Shown here one piece after another: positions 1 to 8,265 of a DNA stretch of 64,000 nt; position 1 is the first letter of the stretch; each line of letters opens with the position of its first letter. The translations under genes and the position numbers were made by a program. Origin of the DNA: Aliidiomarina maris. Its GTDB lineage: Bacteria; Pseudomonadota; Gammaproteobacteria; Enterobacterales; Alteromonadaceae. The stretch is taken from assembly GCF_003987335.1 (NCBI RefSeq), contig NZ_PIPK01000003.1, positions 124,001-188,000 of the forward strand, written 5' to 3'. The notes beneath the pieces were generated by a model. The model was not told the origin of the DNA. It did not search any database and saw only the letters and a program-made list of their open reading frames with translations.

Positions 1-232
1 TTTCAGTGAAGTCCAAAGTACCTTGCGAGAACTGCTGTGCAACCCGCGAAGTTTGTACACCATCACCCACTTTAGTGCGGCTGTTAGTGAATAATGACGA
101 TGCGTACACATCAGCAAATTCAGCACGGGAGCCTTTAAAGCCAGTGGTGTTAACGTTGGCAATGTTGTTTGAACTGGTGTCAAGGTCACGTTGCGACGCA
201 GCCAAGCCACTAAGAGCGATATAATATGACAT
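1..232 (-). CDS. flgE: Flagellar hook protein FlgE (N-terminal part, cut by window edge)
   Basis: Reads leftward out of the window; only the first 77 codons are present. The start ATG at 230-232 is preceded by AGGTGA. The translation opens MSYYIALSGLAASQRDL and continues with SSNNIANVNTTGFKGSRAEF, the signature of flagellar rod/hook proteins, then ADVYASSLF and GDGV, which are specific to FlgE. FlgE polymerises under the FlgD cap to form the hook, exported by the flagellar type III apparatus. It lies 33 nt behind flgD, in the flgBCDE operon. The family is certain; the rest of the gene cannot be judged. Confidence 0.95.
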   Translation of the reverse strand, partial: MSYYIALSGLAASQRDLDTSSNNIANVNTTGFKGSRAEFADVYASSLFTNSRTKVGDGVQTSRVAQQFSQGTLDFTE

Positions 233-265
233 AAGTCACCTCATTGAATCTTCGGCTCGGCAGCG

Positions 266-961
266 TTAGCCGTTGCCGTTAGTAATTTGAATCACGTCTT
301 TTAGATCAATTCGACCAATCGACTCCAAGTTCAGCACGACACCGCGTTGACCACCTGTGCTGACACTCTCTACATTGGCGTAGGTGAGTGCTATTAAATC
401 TTCACTCGCACCACCCACGCGTCCGTTCGCAGAAATTTTATAATCACCAGGCGGCAACGGATTGCCGTCTGCATTCAAACCGTCCCATGAATAACGATGC
501 TGGCCAGCTGGCAGTGTGCCCATATCAATGGTGCGCACCACTTGGCCCGTTTCGTTTTCGACTCGAATCACCACATTTTGTGTGGTTTGCTCGGTCGCTA
601 TCATACCTTCAACTGGGTTGTTACCGTTGAAGTAACCCACATCCGATGGAATCAACACCTGGCGACCCACCAAAGTAGAGGCTTGCAAGGCCTGGTTCGA
701 CGTCATGCTGTCGGCAAATTCTTTAAACTGTTGGCTTAAATCAGTAATACCTTCGGCCATGGTAAAGCTAGTCATCTGCGCGATCATCTGATCGTTCTCA
801 ACCGGCTTAGTCGGGTCTTGCATACTCAACTGCTGAGTCAGCAGCTTGAAGAAGTCTTCTTGTCCTAAACGAGAATCATCCTTAGTCGCCGCACGTGCTT
901 CTTCCTCAGGCGTCCAGTACAGGTCTTGTAGTGGATTGGAGTTATTTATATTGTTAACCAT
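266..961 (-). CDS. flgD: Flagellar hook capping protein FlgD
   Basis: 231 residues, the usual FlgD size. The N-terminal region carries the conserved stretch DFFKLLTQQLSMQDPTKPVEND followed by QMIAQMTSFTMAEGI, which marks the cap scaffold. The C-terminal half has the FlgD Ig-like/Tudor-like pattern, with GQVVRTIDMGTLPAGQH and SWDGLNADGNPLPPG. FlgD sits at the tip of the growing hook, directs FlgE assembly and is later replaced by the hook-filament junction proteins. It lies 15 nt after flgC and 33 nt before flgE, so it should be expressed from the sigma-54 promoter upstream of flgB. Confidence 0.96.
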   Translation of the reverse strand: MVNNINNSNPLQDLYWTPEEEARAATKDDSRLGQEDFFKLLTQQLSMQDPTKPVENDQMIAQMTSFTMAEGITDLSQQFKEFADSMTSNQALQASTLVGRQVLIPSDVGYFNGNNPVEGMIATEQTTQNVVIRVENETGQVVRTIDMGTLPAGQHRYSWDGLNADGNPLPPGDYKISANGRVGGASEDLIALTYANVESVSTGGQRGVVLNLESIGRIDLKDVIQITNGNG

Positions 962-976
962 GCTCGGTTACCTCAA

Positions 977-1435
977 TTAAGCGTTCTGACCCATACGCAA
1001 TGTGCGGCTTAACAACTGCTTGGTTGCATCAGCGATTTGCACATTGGTCTGGTAGGAGCGCGAGGCTGACATCATGTTCGCCATCTCTTCCATTACGTTC
1101 ACATTCGGCTTATAAATGTAGCCATCTGCATCTGCCATTGGATGGTTGGGCGCATACTCCACCACCAATGGTTTTTGGTCTTCCACTACACCTACAACTC
1201 GGACCCCGACATTGCCATCTTGGCGCATCATACTTTCACGGCCAGGACGACTAGGGCGGCCATCCATTGCCTCTTGCAATTGAGTGGCAAAGACAGGATG
1301 ACGAGCACGATAAGTTTCACCTGCTGAACTGCTCACCGTATTAGCATTAGCTAAGTTACTCGCAGTCACGTTTAAACGCAGGTTTTGCGCGCTCATGGCG
1401 CTGCCAGACACATCAAATACGTTATATAAGCTCAT
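977..1435 (-). CDS. flgC: Flagellar basal-body rod protein FlgC
   Basis: 152 residues, slightly longer than the E. coli protein (about 134). It starts MSLYNVFDVSGSAMSAQ and has the rod-family motif LNVTASNLANANTVSS; the C-terminal helix reads NVMEEMANMMSASRSYQTNV, as in rod proteins. FlgC forms part of the proximal rod with FlgB and FlgF. The gene begins 2 nt after the flgB stop, which suggests translational coupling. The extra length is in the middle, around the FATQLQEAMDGRPSRPGRES region, a common loop in marine gammaproteobacteria. Confidence 0.96.
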   Translation of the reverse strand: MSLYNVFDVSGSAMSAQNLRLNVTASNLANANTVSSSAGETYRARHPVFATQLQEAMDGRPSRPGRESMMRQDGNVGVRVVGVVEDQKPLVVEYAPNHPMADADGYIYKPNVNVMEEMANMMSASRSYQTNVQIADATKQLLSRTLRMGQNA

Positions 1436-1437
1436 TG

Positions 1438-1836
1438 TTAGCGGCCTCCACTTAAGGCTTTTTGCATACCCTGAATACGGTCAGTTAGAAAGCGTAAACT
1501 GGCTTGGTATTCCATTGCATTTCTCATATACAAATTTCGTTCCACTTCTACTTCCACTGTGTTGCCATCGCCTGTATCTGGTTGATGTGGCGAACGAAAT
1601 AGCTCACGTGGCCGCGCTTCTAAGTTAAGCTCGAAATGCTTGCTGTGGGTTCTTGAAAGGCTATAGCCAGAGCGCTTAGACACCGCATTCAGCGCGTCTT
1701 GAAAGTTAATGTCTTTGGCTTTGTAGCCTGGCGTGTCGGCATTAGCTAAATTGCTGGCGATAACGCTCGCACGCGCCTCGCGGGCCAATAACGCCTGCGG
1801 GTGAATGCCTAAACCTTTATCGATACTAATTGCCAT
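1438..1836 (-). CDS. flgB: Flagellar basal-body rod protein FlgB
   Basis: 132 residues, normal for FlgB. The N-terminal helix and the motif SVIASNLANADTPGYKAKDI identify the rod family; the C-terminus (NLYMRNAMEYQASLRFLTD) is FlgB-like. FlgB is the most proximal rod subunit, contacting FliE and the MS ring. It is the first gene of flgB-flgC-flgD-flgE. A near-consensus sigma-54 promoter lies 57 to 72 nt upstream of the ATG. In Vibrio-type polar flagellar systems this operon is activated by FlrC with RpoN; here only the promoter itself is visible. Confidence 0.96.
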   Translation of the reverse strand: MAISIDKGLGIHPQALLAREARASVIASNLANADTPGYKAKDINFQDALNAVSKRSGYSLSRTHSKHFELNLEARPRELFRSPHQPDTGDGNTVEVEVERNLYMRNAMEYQASLRFLTDRIQGMQKALSGGR

Positions 1837-1892
1837 GATGACCTCGCCGTAACCTTAATAACACATTGGAGTGAAATGCTTGGTTAAGGTAA

Positions 1893-1908
1893 AGCAATAG
1901 TCATGCCA
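1893..1908 (-). promoter_or_regulatory. Sigma-54 promoter for flgBCDE
   Basis: On the minus strand the sequence is TGGCATGACTATTGCT. It matches the RpoN consensus TGGCACG-N4-TTGCW at every fixed base except one, with GG and GC at the required spacing. It lies 57-72 nt upstream of the flgB ATG, between flgB and the M14 peptidase stop at 1911. An RpoN-dependent promoter for flgB is standard in polar-flagellated gammaproteobacteria, so sequence and context agree. Confidence 0.85.
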
Positions 1909-1910
1909 CT

Positions 1911-3134
1911 TTAGTAGCTGGGGATCAAAATCGGCATCTCGCGAGTGAGCATATACATCATTAAGGTATCTGCGGCGTGGCGCGCAATCAGCCGAATAGC
2001 CAGCCGGTCTGCGTTATCAGCCACTTCGTACGTCACCGCATGCACACCGAAATAGTCCGCCATATACTGTTTAAAGTTACCAAGGTTAGGGTTCGCACTG
2101 GGTTGCTCGACGATGGCATTAGGCGCAGCGGCCGCGGCAAGAAGGTTGAGCCAGTCGTAGCTAAAATCGGGTTCATTGGTAAGATAGCTACCCGGCGTGG
2201 TGTAAAACACGTCGCGAAAGGTCGAATGAAAATCGACCCCGTACACTAAGCGTGCGCCCTCGTCGACTCGATCACGCAAGAATGCATGAACCGCTTGCAC
2301 CTCGGGCTGATCACGCTTAAGCCAGTTGCGATTGAGGTCGACTTGGTTGGCATTGTAACGCCAGTTACCAAGGGCGACGCCATCAGGGTTCATATTCGGA
2401 ACAATCAGTATGTTGTAGCGCCTGAGAAATGCCTCGCTAGTCTCTGAAGGCTGCAACATAAACTCAACGAAGGCTTGCAATGCCATTGCTCCTGTCACTT
2501 CGGGAGGGTGTTGACGCCCCAACACAATGAGCCATTCGTGCGACTGTCCATGATGAACAAAAGCGGCAATATCTTGCCCCTCGACACTTTGTCCAAGCAC
2601 TACCTTTTCCAAAGATGGGTATTCATCATGAATACGCCGCATCCATTCGGCGTAATCGTTATTATCAAACAACTCTTGGCCTGCAATCCAAACCAACTGC
2701 TCGCCCACTTCAAGGCTAAAAAATTGCGAGCTGCCTTGCCGCTTGTACTCCATCACTTTCCATGTATCGCGGTCATAGCTCAATTTTGGTGAGTAGCGGG
2801 TGTTGGCATGCTCACTGCGAATTTCAATATCAATGTGTCGGGGTCTATCGGCTTCAACCGTAAAGGCGTGCCAGGGGCTTGGGTTAATCGGGTAACTCTC
2901 AGGCTCCAGGTGGACAATTAACCGGCCGTCACTGCCACGTTCACAGCGCCCGAACCTGCCTTGCGGAAACTGCGCACTGAAGCGAATATCACTGAAGTCA
3001 CAAGTGACATGGTTCGCAGGCGCGTTGGCTTGCGAAAACGGCAGCACCACGCGCGCTACAATGTCCCGATCAATGGCGCAGGCAGCCTGTGGTATGCAGT
3101 GAACTAAGAAGCTCCAGTAAAGGCTTGCTACCAT
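1911..3134 (-). CDS. Secreted M14-family zinc carboxypeptidase
   Basis: 407 residues. The first 20 residues (MVASLYWSFLVHCIPQAACA) look like a signal peptide, so a periplasmic or secreted enzyme is likely. Residues about 25-150 resemble the beta-rich domain that precedes the catalytic domain in cytosolic-carboxypeptidase-like M14 enzymes. Zinc ligands are visible as H209-P-P-E212 and H303 in VDFHSTF; E370 in VTYEVADN is the expected general base; NPDGVALGNWRYN and VDLNRNW are classic M14 strings. A very strong ribosome site (AAAGGAGGTG) precedes the ATG. It follows the TonB-dependent receptor by 58 nt and is probably co-transcribed with it. Substrate unknown; trimming peptides for uptake is a reasonable guess only. 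Confidence 0.85.
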   Translation of the reverse strand: MVASLYWSFLVHCIPQAACAIDRDIVARVVLPFSQANAPANHVTCDFSDIRFSAQFPQGRFGRCERGSDGRLIVHLEPESYPINPSPWHAFTVEADRPRHIDIEIRSEHANTRYSPKLSYDRDTWKVMEYKRQGSSQFFSLEVGEQLVWIAGQELFDNNDYAEWMRRIHDEYPSLEKVVLGQSVEGQDIAAFVHHGQSHEWLIVLGRQHPPEVTGAMALQAFVEFMLQPSETSEAFLRRYNILIVPNMNPDGVALGNWRYNANQVDLNRNWLKRDQPEVQAVHAFLRDRVDEGARLVYGVDFHSTFRDVFYTTPGSYLTNEPDFSYDWLNLLAAAAAPNAIVEQPSANPNLGNFKQYMADYFGVHAVTYEVADNADRLAIRLIARHAADTLMMYMLTREMPILIPSY

Positions 3135-3192
3135 GACCCACCTCCTTTGTTACCTCCTCGCGAGCCCCAAGCTCTCCGATGTCCTTACGCAC

Positions 3193-6048
3193 TTAGAACG
3201 CAATGCTGTAATCCACATAGATATAACGCCCTCGATTAGAGTGCACATCGGAAATATAACCAAAGCTTGCACTTGCAATGGGGGGATCCTGATTGGTTAA
3301 GTTGCGCACACCCACACGAATACGGCTATCATTTAACCAATTATTGCTGCGAATACTGTAATCCGCAAATGCATCAAAGGTCGTCCAGCTGGGTATCGGC
3401 ATTGCCTCCCCATCACTATTGGTTACGCTGGTATTTTCAAAGTTACTGACGTAGTTAGCCCGCAACTGGGCCGCCCACTGCTCATATCGCCACCCGACAG
3501 ACGCAAGCCCCCGCCACTCAGGGTTGCCATTTGAACGCCGCAAATCACCCGCACCGAGCACTGCAATGTCTTGCGGTAATGCCGGGTTACCGGCTGCTAG
3601 CTCATCCAGCACCAACGCGCTAATGGGGTCCGGTTCCTGGGTAAACTTGGTGAGCTGTGCGGCATTCAGGTTGAAGGTAAAACGCCCCAAGTCACTATCC
3701 ACAAAGTAACTAAGGCTAACATCCATACCCTCAATGGTTCTGGGGTTGAGGTTTTGGTATTGGTTCTCGATAAATAACACTTCGCCAGCTTGGTTACGTG
3801 TAATCGCCTGATTAACTTCACCGTCTGCACGCAGCAGAGCGTCATAGAGTAGATGAGTTTGGCTATTTAAAATGCCTATCGTCCCGACCTGCTCAATGTT
3901 CCACCAATCCACAGTAATAAGCAGATTATCCATCGGTGCCAATGCCAGACCATAGGACAAGTTCTCACTGGTTTCAGGCGCCAGCTCGACATTCCCACCG
4001 CGCACTTCCGCCACCCCGTACCGTGCATCTAGTAGCGGGTCATAGCGGGTATTTGAACGGGTCACGCCCTGCTCTACCACTTGGGGTAAGTTGGGCGCTC
4101 GAAACCCTTCGGTATAAGCCCCTCGTAGTTGTATCCAATCTGTCGGCGCCCATGCCAGTGCGACTTTGGGTTTAATCACATCGCCCACGTCAGAAAAATC
4201 CTCGAGCCGTGCGGCTAGCTGCATGTCTACGGTGGCATGCAAAGGAATAGCAAACTCAACATACGCCGAGCGCACGTTGCGACTGCCGCTGGCGGACGGC
4301 GTTGCGCTGGTTCCCATCGCCGCACTATCCGATAGCCATTCACCGGTCACTTGGTCCACCAGCGGGATCTCTCCACTCAGTAGTGGGTCGCGGTCGTCGG
4401 CATAGCCCTCATACCGGTATTCGACGCCAAATGCAGCACCAATAGGCCCTGCATACCAATCCATAATCGCGGGGTTGGATACACTGAAATCCCACAGTGC
4501 TAATTCACTGGTACTTTCGCGATACACATCGACGGTGAAGGTATCAATCACCGCTTGTGGGTTGCGTTGTGGCATACCCGTCGCTGGGTTGCTGATACTT
4601 CCGCCAAGAAAAGGATTATATGCCAGCGCTGGGTCGGTTTGGTTGATAGCATTTTGGAATGCATCCACCCGAATTCGGTTGTAATCCGTATCCAAGGTGT
4701 TGGCCCGTGAGTACAAAGCCGCACTTTCCCAGTCCCAACTACCCCACATACCGCGCAAACCAGTCAGTAAACGATAACTATGGTCTTCGACTTCGACGCG
4801 TCGATTACCTGCATCCACCGCCCGGTAATTACGCAGCAAGATATCCTCGCCAAAGGGATTAAACGCGGCGTCTGCCGCAATCGTGAAGCGCTGTGCTGCT
4901 AAGTTGGCATTTTGTTCACGCAACCGAGTTGATTCAGCTTGATACCATAAGCCCTCTGCAAATAACTCAACGTTGTCGCTAATTTGATGTGTCAGATATG
5001 CAAAAAGGTTCAAACGGTCGACATCGTCTGTCATCGACTGATCTTCCAGTGCAGGGTCGTAATAGCGATCGACGGATGCTGTGCCACTCACCGCACATAC
5101 CGCGTCATTAATAGCAATACTACATGCGTCACTGCTAGCAGGCTGAATATGCACAGTACCTATGGAATCACCGATAAAGTGCCCCCAGGGGCTCGCAATT
5201 AGGCGGTTATCAAGGGAAGGGTTACCTTCAAAGCCAGCCGGAATATCTGGGTGAAAACGCCTGTCGCTGTTACGCGAATATTCACGCTCATTCGCCATCA
5301 TGCCAGTGCGCGTGTAGTAGGCAGCGGACATACCAACATAGGTGCGATTTTGATTAAAGGTGCGCCCATGTAATGCAGTCAATGTCAGTTGGTCAAATGA
5401 AGTGCCGTCACTAAAGCCATAGTTTGCGGCCAGTTCGGTGCCCTCAACATTGTCTTTCAGCACGTAATTGACGACCCCTGCAACGGCATCTGAGCCATAG
5501 ATAGCCGCTGCGCCGTCTCGCAGCACCTCAAGTCGGCTTAAACCACGTACGGGCAAGGTATTGGAGTTCACCGTGGTGACAGGCACAAAATTCTCGGTCT
5601 GCGTACCCGGGTGCAACACGAGCCGCCGTCCGTTGAGCAGCGTGAGCGTATTACCCGTACCTATCCCGCGTAAATTGATGGATGCCACATCGCCGCGCGC
5701 ATCGTTGACACCGCCAATGGTACGTTCGTTGTTAAAACTTATATCACCAATCTGAGGAATCGAGCGAAGCAACTCATCTCCAGTTGCTGCGCCAGTGTCT
5801 TGAATAGCCTCTTCATCAAGCACGGTCACTGGCAAATTACCGGCTGCGCGCGCGCCTCGAATGTTAGACCCGATGACCTGAATACGCTCAACGGATGGGG
5901 TATCCGCCTGCTCGTTATCGGACGACTGCGCGTGGGCAACTGATACACATACTGTTGCCCCCGCCGCCACAATGGCACATGCTAGTTTAATTGCATAAGC
6001 AAGGGGCTTAAGAACAGGCGTTCTGGAAGGTGGTAGCGTAGCATTCAT
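3193..6048 (-). CDS. TonB-dependent outer-membrane receptor
   Basis: 951 residues. A long signal peptide ends near AHA/QSS at about residue 40. Residues about 55-180 form the plug domain (VERIQVIGSNIRGAR, then INLRGIGTGNTLTLLNGRRL and VLRDGAAAIYGSDAVAGVVN). The remainder is the 22-strand barrel, with the lipoprotein-type strings GFRAPNLPQ and the C-terminal aromatic end YVDYSIAF. It takes up a ligand across the outer membrane using TonB energy. The type (large receptor with RIQVIGS) is common in Alteromonadales for peptides, glycans or other non-siderophore ligands, but the substrate cannot be read from sequence. Its neighbour is an M14 peptidase. Confidence 0.93.
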   Translation of the reverse strand: MNATLPPSRTPVLKPLAYAIKLACAIVAAGATVCVSVAHAQSSDNEQADTPSVERIQVIGSNIRGARAAGNLPVTVLDEEAIQDTGAATGDELLRSIPQIGDISFNNERTIGGVNDARGDVASINLRGIGTGNTLTLLNGRRLVLHPGTQTENFVPVTTVNSNTLPVRGLSRLEVLRDGAAAIYGSDAVAGVVNYVLKDNVEGTELAANYGFSDGTSFDQLTLTALHGRTFNQNRTYVGMSAAYYTRTGMMANEREYSRNSDRRFHPDIPAGFEGNPSLDNRLIASPWGHFIGDSIGTVHIQPASSDACSIAINDAVCAVSGTASVDRYYDPALEDQSMTDDVDRLNLFAYLTHQISDNVELFAEGLWYQAESTRLREQNANLAAQRFTIAADAAFNPFGEDILLRNYRAVDAGNRRVEVEDHSYRLLTGLRGMWGSWDWESAALYSRANTLDTDYNRIRVDAFQNAINQTDPALAYNPFLGGSISNPATGMPQRNPQAVIDTFTVDVYRESTSELALWDFSVSNPAIMDWYAGPIGAAFGVEYRYEGYADDRDPLLSGEIPLVDQVTGEWLSDSAAMGTSATPSASGSRNVRSAYVEFAIPLHATVDMQLAARLEDFSDVGDVIKPKVALAWAPTDWIQLRGAYTEGFRAPNLPQVVEQGVTRSNTRYDPLLDARYGVAEVRGGNVELAPETSENLSYGLALAPMDNLLITVDWWNIEQVGTIGILNSQTHLLYDALLRADGEVNQAITRNQAGEVLFIENQYQNLNPRTIEGMDVSLSYFVDSDLGRFTFNLNAAQLTKFTQEPDPISALVLDELAAGNPALPQDIAVLGAGDLRRSNGNPEWRGLASVGWRYEQWAAQLRANYVSNFENTSVTNSDGEAMPIPSWTTFDAFADYSIRSNNWLNDSRIRVGVRNLTNQDPPIASASFGYISDVHSNRGRYIYVDYSIAF

Positions 6049-6065
6049 CTTGAGGCCTCGTTGAA

Positions 6066-6083
6066 CATAACTTGTGTGTTATG
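6066..6083. promoter_or_regulatory. Inverted repeat in the leader of the TonB receptor gene
   Basis: CATAAC-TTGTGT-GTTATG: six-base arms around a six-base spacer, 18 to 35 nt upstream of the receptor ATG. The position fits an operator or a small leader hairpin. No known regulator consensus is matched, so the role is open. Confidence 0.3.
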
Positions 6084-6166
6084 AACAACTACCTCAATTC
6101 TTACCTAGCTGTTACTTCAATTACATTATTTTTACAACTGCGCCGAAGCAGCGGCTTAATGCCGCT

Positions 6167-6997
6167 TTACTTGCGTTGGTAGATAATACCTGGGTTGCAA
6201 CGCACCATCGCATAGTCGTCACTCAAGCCAGAAATCGACTCAGAGGCGCCTAAAATAAGGTAGCCATTGGTGTCTAACGAGGTTCTAAACTGCGATAAAA
6301 TTTTCTTCTTAATCTCGGGGGAGAAGTAAATCAGTACGTTGCGGCAGAAAATAATATCGAATTTACCCAGCAGCGAATAACTGTCGAGCAAGTTCAGGTG
6401 ACGAAACGACACCATGTCACGCACTTCTTTCTTTACTCTAAGTTTGCCGCCATCTGCCGCTTCAAAAAAGCGCTTTTTGCGCTCTTCGCTAAGCCCGCGG
6501 CCAATCGACAAGCTGTCATACTCGGCAAGCTTTGATTGCTCGAGTACTTTATTCGAAATGTCAGTGCCTATAATTTGAATACCGCGCGGCAGTGCACCTG
6601 GGTTGCGCTGCTTAAATTCAATAAAGCTCATCGCAATGGAGTAAGGTTCCTGCCCACTTGAGGACGCCGCACACCAGATTTTTAACGGCCGATTTAGCTT
6701 ATCAAATTCCGGGAATAAACGCGTTTTCAATAATTCGAACGGGTACACGTCACGAAACCAAAGGGTTTCATTGGTGGTCATCGCGTCAAGCACGTCACTA
6801 CGCAAGGCGCGTTCACTAATCGACATAGAACGGCGCACTAATTCAGCGAGCGTACTAATACCGTATTTATTCATTAACGGCCCAAGGCGGCTTTTGACCA
6901 GGTACAATTTGTTATCACCCAGCACGATTCCGCTTTGGGTTTCCAGAAATTTTCTGAACTGATTATAATCGGCAAGATCAAGTTCGCGGTCAGTCAC
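6167..6997 (-). CDS. cheR: Chemotaxis protein methyltransferase CheR
   Basis: 276 residues. The N-terminal helical CheR domain (DYNQFRKFLETQSGIVLGDN) is followed by the SAM-dependent methyltransferase domain: the SAM-binding string WCAASSSGQEPYSIAM, GTDISNKVLEQ, and FDIIFCRNVLIYF. CheR methylates glutamates of chemoreceptors and so sets adaptation. It follows cheV by 74 nt on the same strand, the order seen in Vibrio and Shewanella. A GC-rich hairpin (GCGGC-N5-GCCGC, 6151-6165) lies directly behind the stop codon; it lacks a T-run, so termination there is uncertain. Confidence 0.96.
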   Translation of the reverse strand: MTDRELDLADYNQFRKFLETQSGIVLGDNKLYLVKSRLGPLMNKYGISTLAELVRRSMSISERALRSDVLDAMTTNETLWFRDVYPFELLKTRLFPEFDKLNRPLKIWCAASSSGQEPYSIAMSFIEFKQRNPGALPRGIQIIGTDISNKVLEQSKLAEYDSLSIGRGLSEERKKRFFEAADGGKLRVKKEVRDMVSFRHLNLLDSYSLLGKFDIIFCRNVLIYFSPEIKKKILSQFRTSLDTNGYLILGASESISGLSDDYAMVRCNPGIIYQRK

Positions 6998-7071
6998 GCA
7001 ATGATATTCCTTGTATTCTCAAGATGCGACAGCCAGCAAACGCTGGCCGCCCCTATCGGTTGAAACTTCCG

Positions 7072-8031
7072 TTACGAAGCGTCTTGGTTAAGCTGTGCAG
7101 CCGGCTCATCAGTGAACATCCATTTTTGCACCGCGCTTGCAAGCTCATCAGGGTGGAACTTTGCAATAAAGTCATCCGCCCCGACCTTTTTCACCATCGC
7201 CTGGTTAAATACACCGCTTAACGACGTATGCAAAATCACATGCATATTTTTCAACAGCGGATCAGCTTTGACCTCTGCTGTTAAGGTGTAGCCGTCCATT
7301 TCTGGCATTTCAATGTCGGAGACCATCAGCGGCACTTGGGTTGAAATATCGCCGCCCACTTCTTTAGCTTTAGCTCGTAACCAATCAAGGGCTTCGCGGC
7401 CATTCTTCACCAACTCGATATTCGCACCAATGGAAGTGAGCGCGCGCTTCACTTGGTTACGCGCGACAGTCGAGTCATCAGCAACCAAAATCGTCAGGTC
7501 TTGCAGTGAACGTGCGCTGCTTCGCTCAAGTATACTTTCGCTTACTTCAGTGTTGACTGGGGTGATTTCATCAAGAATTTTTTCAACATCAAGAATTTCG
7601 ACCAGCTCATTCTCAATCTCTGTCACTGCGGTCAGGTAACTATAGCGCCCCGCCCCTTTGGGTGGTGGCATCACCGCTTCCCAGTTAATATTCACAATGC
7701 GCTCAACGCCATCCACTAAGAACGCCTGCACTGTACGATTGTACTCAGAAATAATAATAAACTTGTCGTGGATATCTTCAAGGGGTCGTCCGCCGGTGGC
7801 CATGCTTAAGTCGATGACCGACACTGCTTGGCCTCGAATGTGTGCAATTCCACGCACAAATGCGTTTCGTTTAGGCATCGCAGTTAAGCGCGGACACTGC
7901 AGCACTTCGCGGACCTTGAACACGTTAATGCCGAAACGCTGGCGCCCACGCAGGCGGAATAATAACAACTCTAAGCGGTTCTGCCCAACCAACTGAGTGC
8001 GCTGGTTCACTGAATCTAAAATACCTGCCAT
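7072..8031 (-). CDS. cheV: Chemotaxis coupling protein CheV (CheW domain plus receiver)
   Basis: 319 residues in two parts. Residues about 20-170 form a CheW-like scaffold (RFGINVFKVREVLQCPRLT, IRGQAVSVIDLSMATGG). Residues about 178-305 form a receiver domain with the acidic pair in LVADDSTVARNQ, the phosphoacceptor Asp in VSDIEMPEMDGY, Thr in LHTSL and Lys in FIAKFHPDEL. CheV couples receptors to CheA and its phosphorylation takes part in adaptation. It is divergent from flgA and upstream of cheR. A weak sigma-28-like promoter is noted separately. Confidence 0.96.
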   Translation of the reverse strand: MAGILDSVNQRTQLVGQNRLELLLFRLRGRQRFGINVFKVREVLQCPRLTAMPKRNAFVRGIAHIRGQAVSVIDLSMATGGRPLEDIHDKFIIISEYNRTVQAFLVDGVERIVNINWEAVMPPPKGAGRYSYLTAVTEIENELVEILDVEKILDEITPVNTEVSESILERSSARSLQDLTILVADDSTVARNQVKRALTSIGANIELVKNGREALDWLRAKAKEVGGDISTQVPLMVSDIEMPEMDGYTLTAEVKADPLLKNMHVILHTSLSGVFNQAMVKKVGADDFIAKFHPDELASAVQKWMFTDEPAAQLNQDAS

Positions 8032-8100
8032 AGTGCTCTCCGTGATGTGCTGCTTGTGGTGTGCAATACGCTATGCGGCGCCAAAGGAGCCTTGATAACA

Positions 8101-8116
8101 AGGCATAGTCTTTGCA
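8101..8116 (+). promoter_or_regulatory. Candidate sigma-54 promoter for flgA
   Basis: AGGCATAGTCTTTGCA has GG and GC exactly 10 bases apart and matches the -12 element TTTGCA; the first base and two bases of the -24 block differ from TGGCACG. It lies 150-165 nt upstream of the flgA ATG, so the leader would be long. Weaker than the flgB site. Confidence 0.5.
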
Positions 8117-8127
8117 TACCTTTTACT

Positions 8128-8154
8128 TTACCACGTACGTGAGTCGAAACTTTG
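8128..8154 (-). promoter_or_regulatory. Weak sigma-28-like promoter for cheV
   Basis: On the minus strand CAAAGTTT (7 of 8 with TAAAGTTT) is followed after 11 bases by CGTGGTAA (4 of 8 with GCCGATAA). It lies about 97 nt upstream of the cheV ATG. The -35 part is convincing and the -10 part is not. Confidence 0.3.
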
Positions 8155-8265
8155 ACGTCGTACGCTTATTTATACCTTTTTTTACCCGTGTCGCCTAGCG
8201 CCACTATGCTGATAGTACATATTCGCACCACTTTATATCAGCTAACTACGCAATGGGGTTATTGC

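Noticed and set aside
1911-6048. TonB receptor plus M14 peptidase as a new secretion or defence system
   Set aside because: Both proteins belong to well-known families and the pairing fits nutrient use; only its position is unusual.
8041-8110. Sigma-54-like string (CGCATAGCGTATTGCA, minus strand) upstream of cheV
   Set aside because: The -12 part is good, but the essential GG at -24 is GC, so it fails the most conserved positions.
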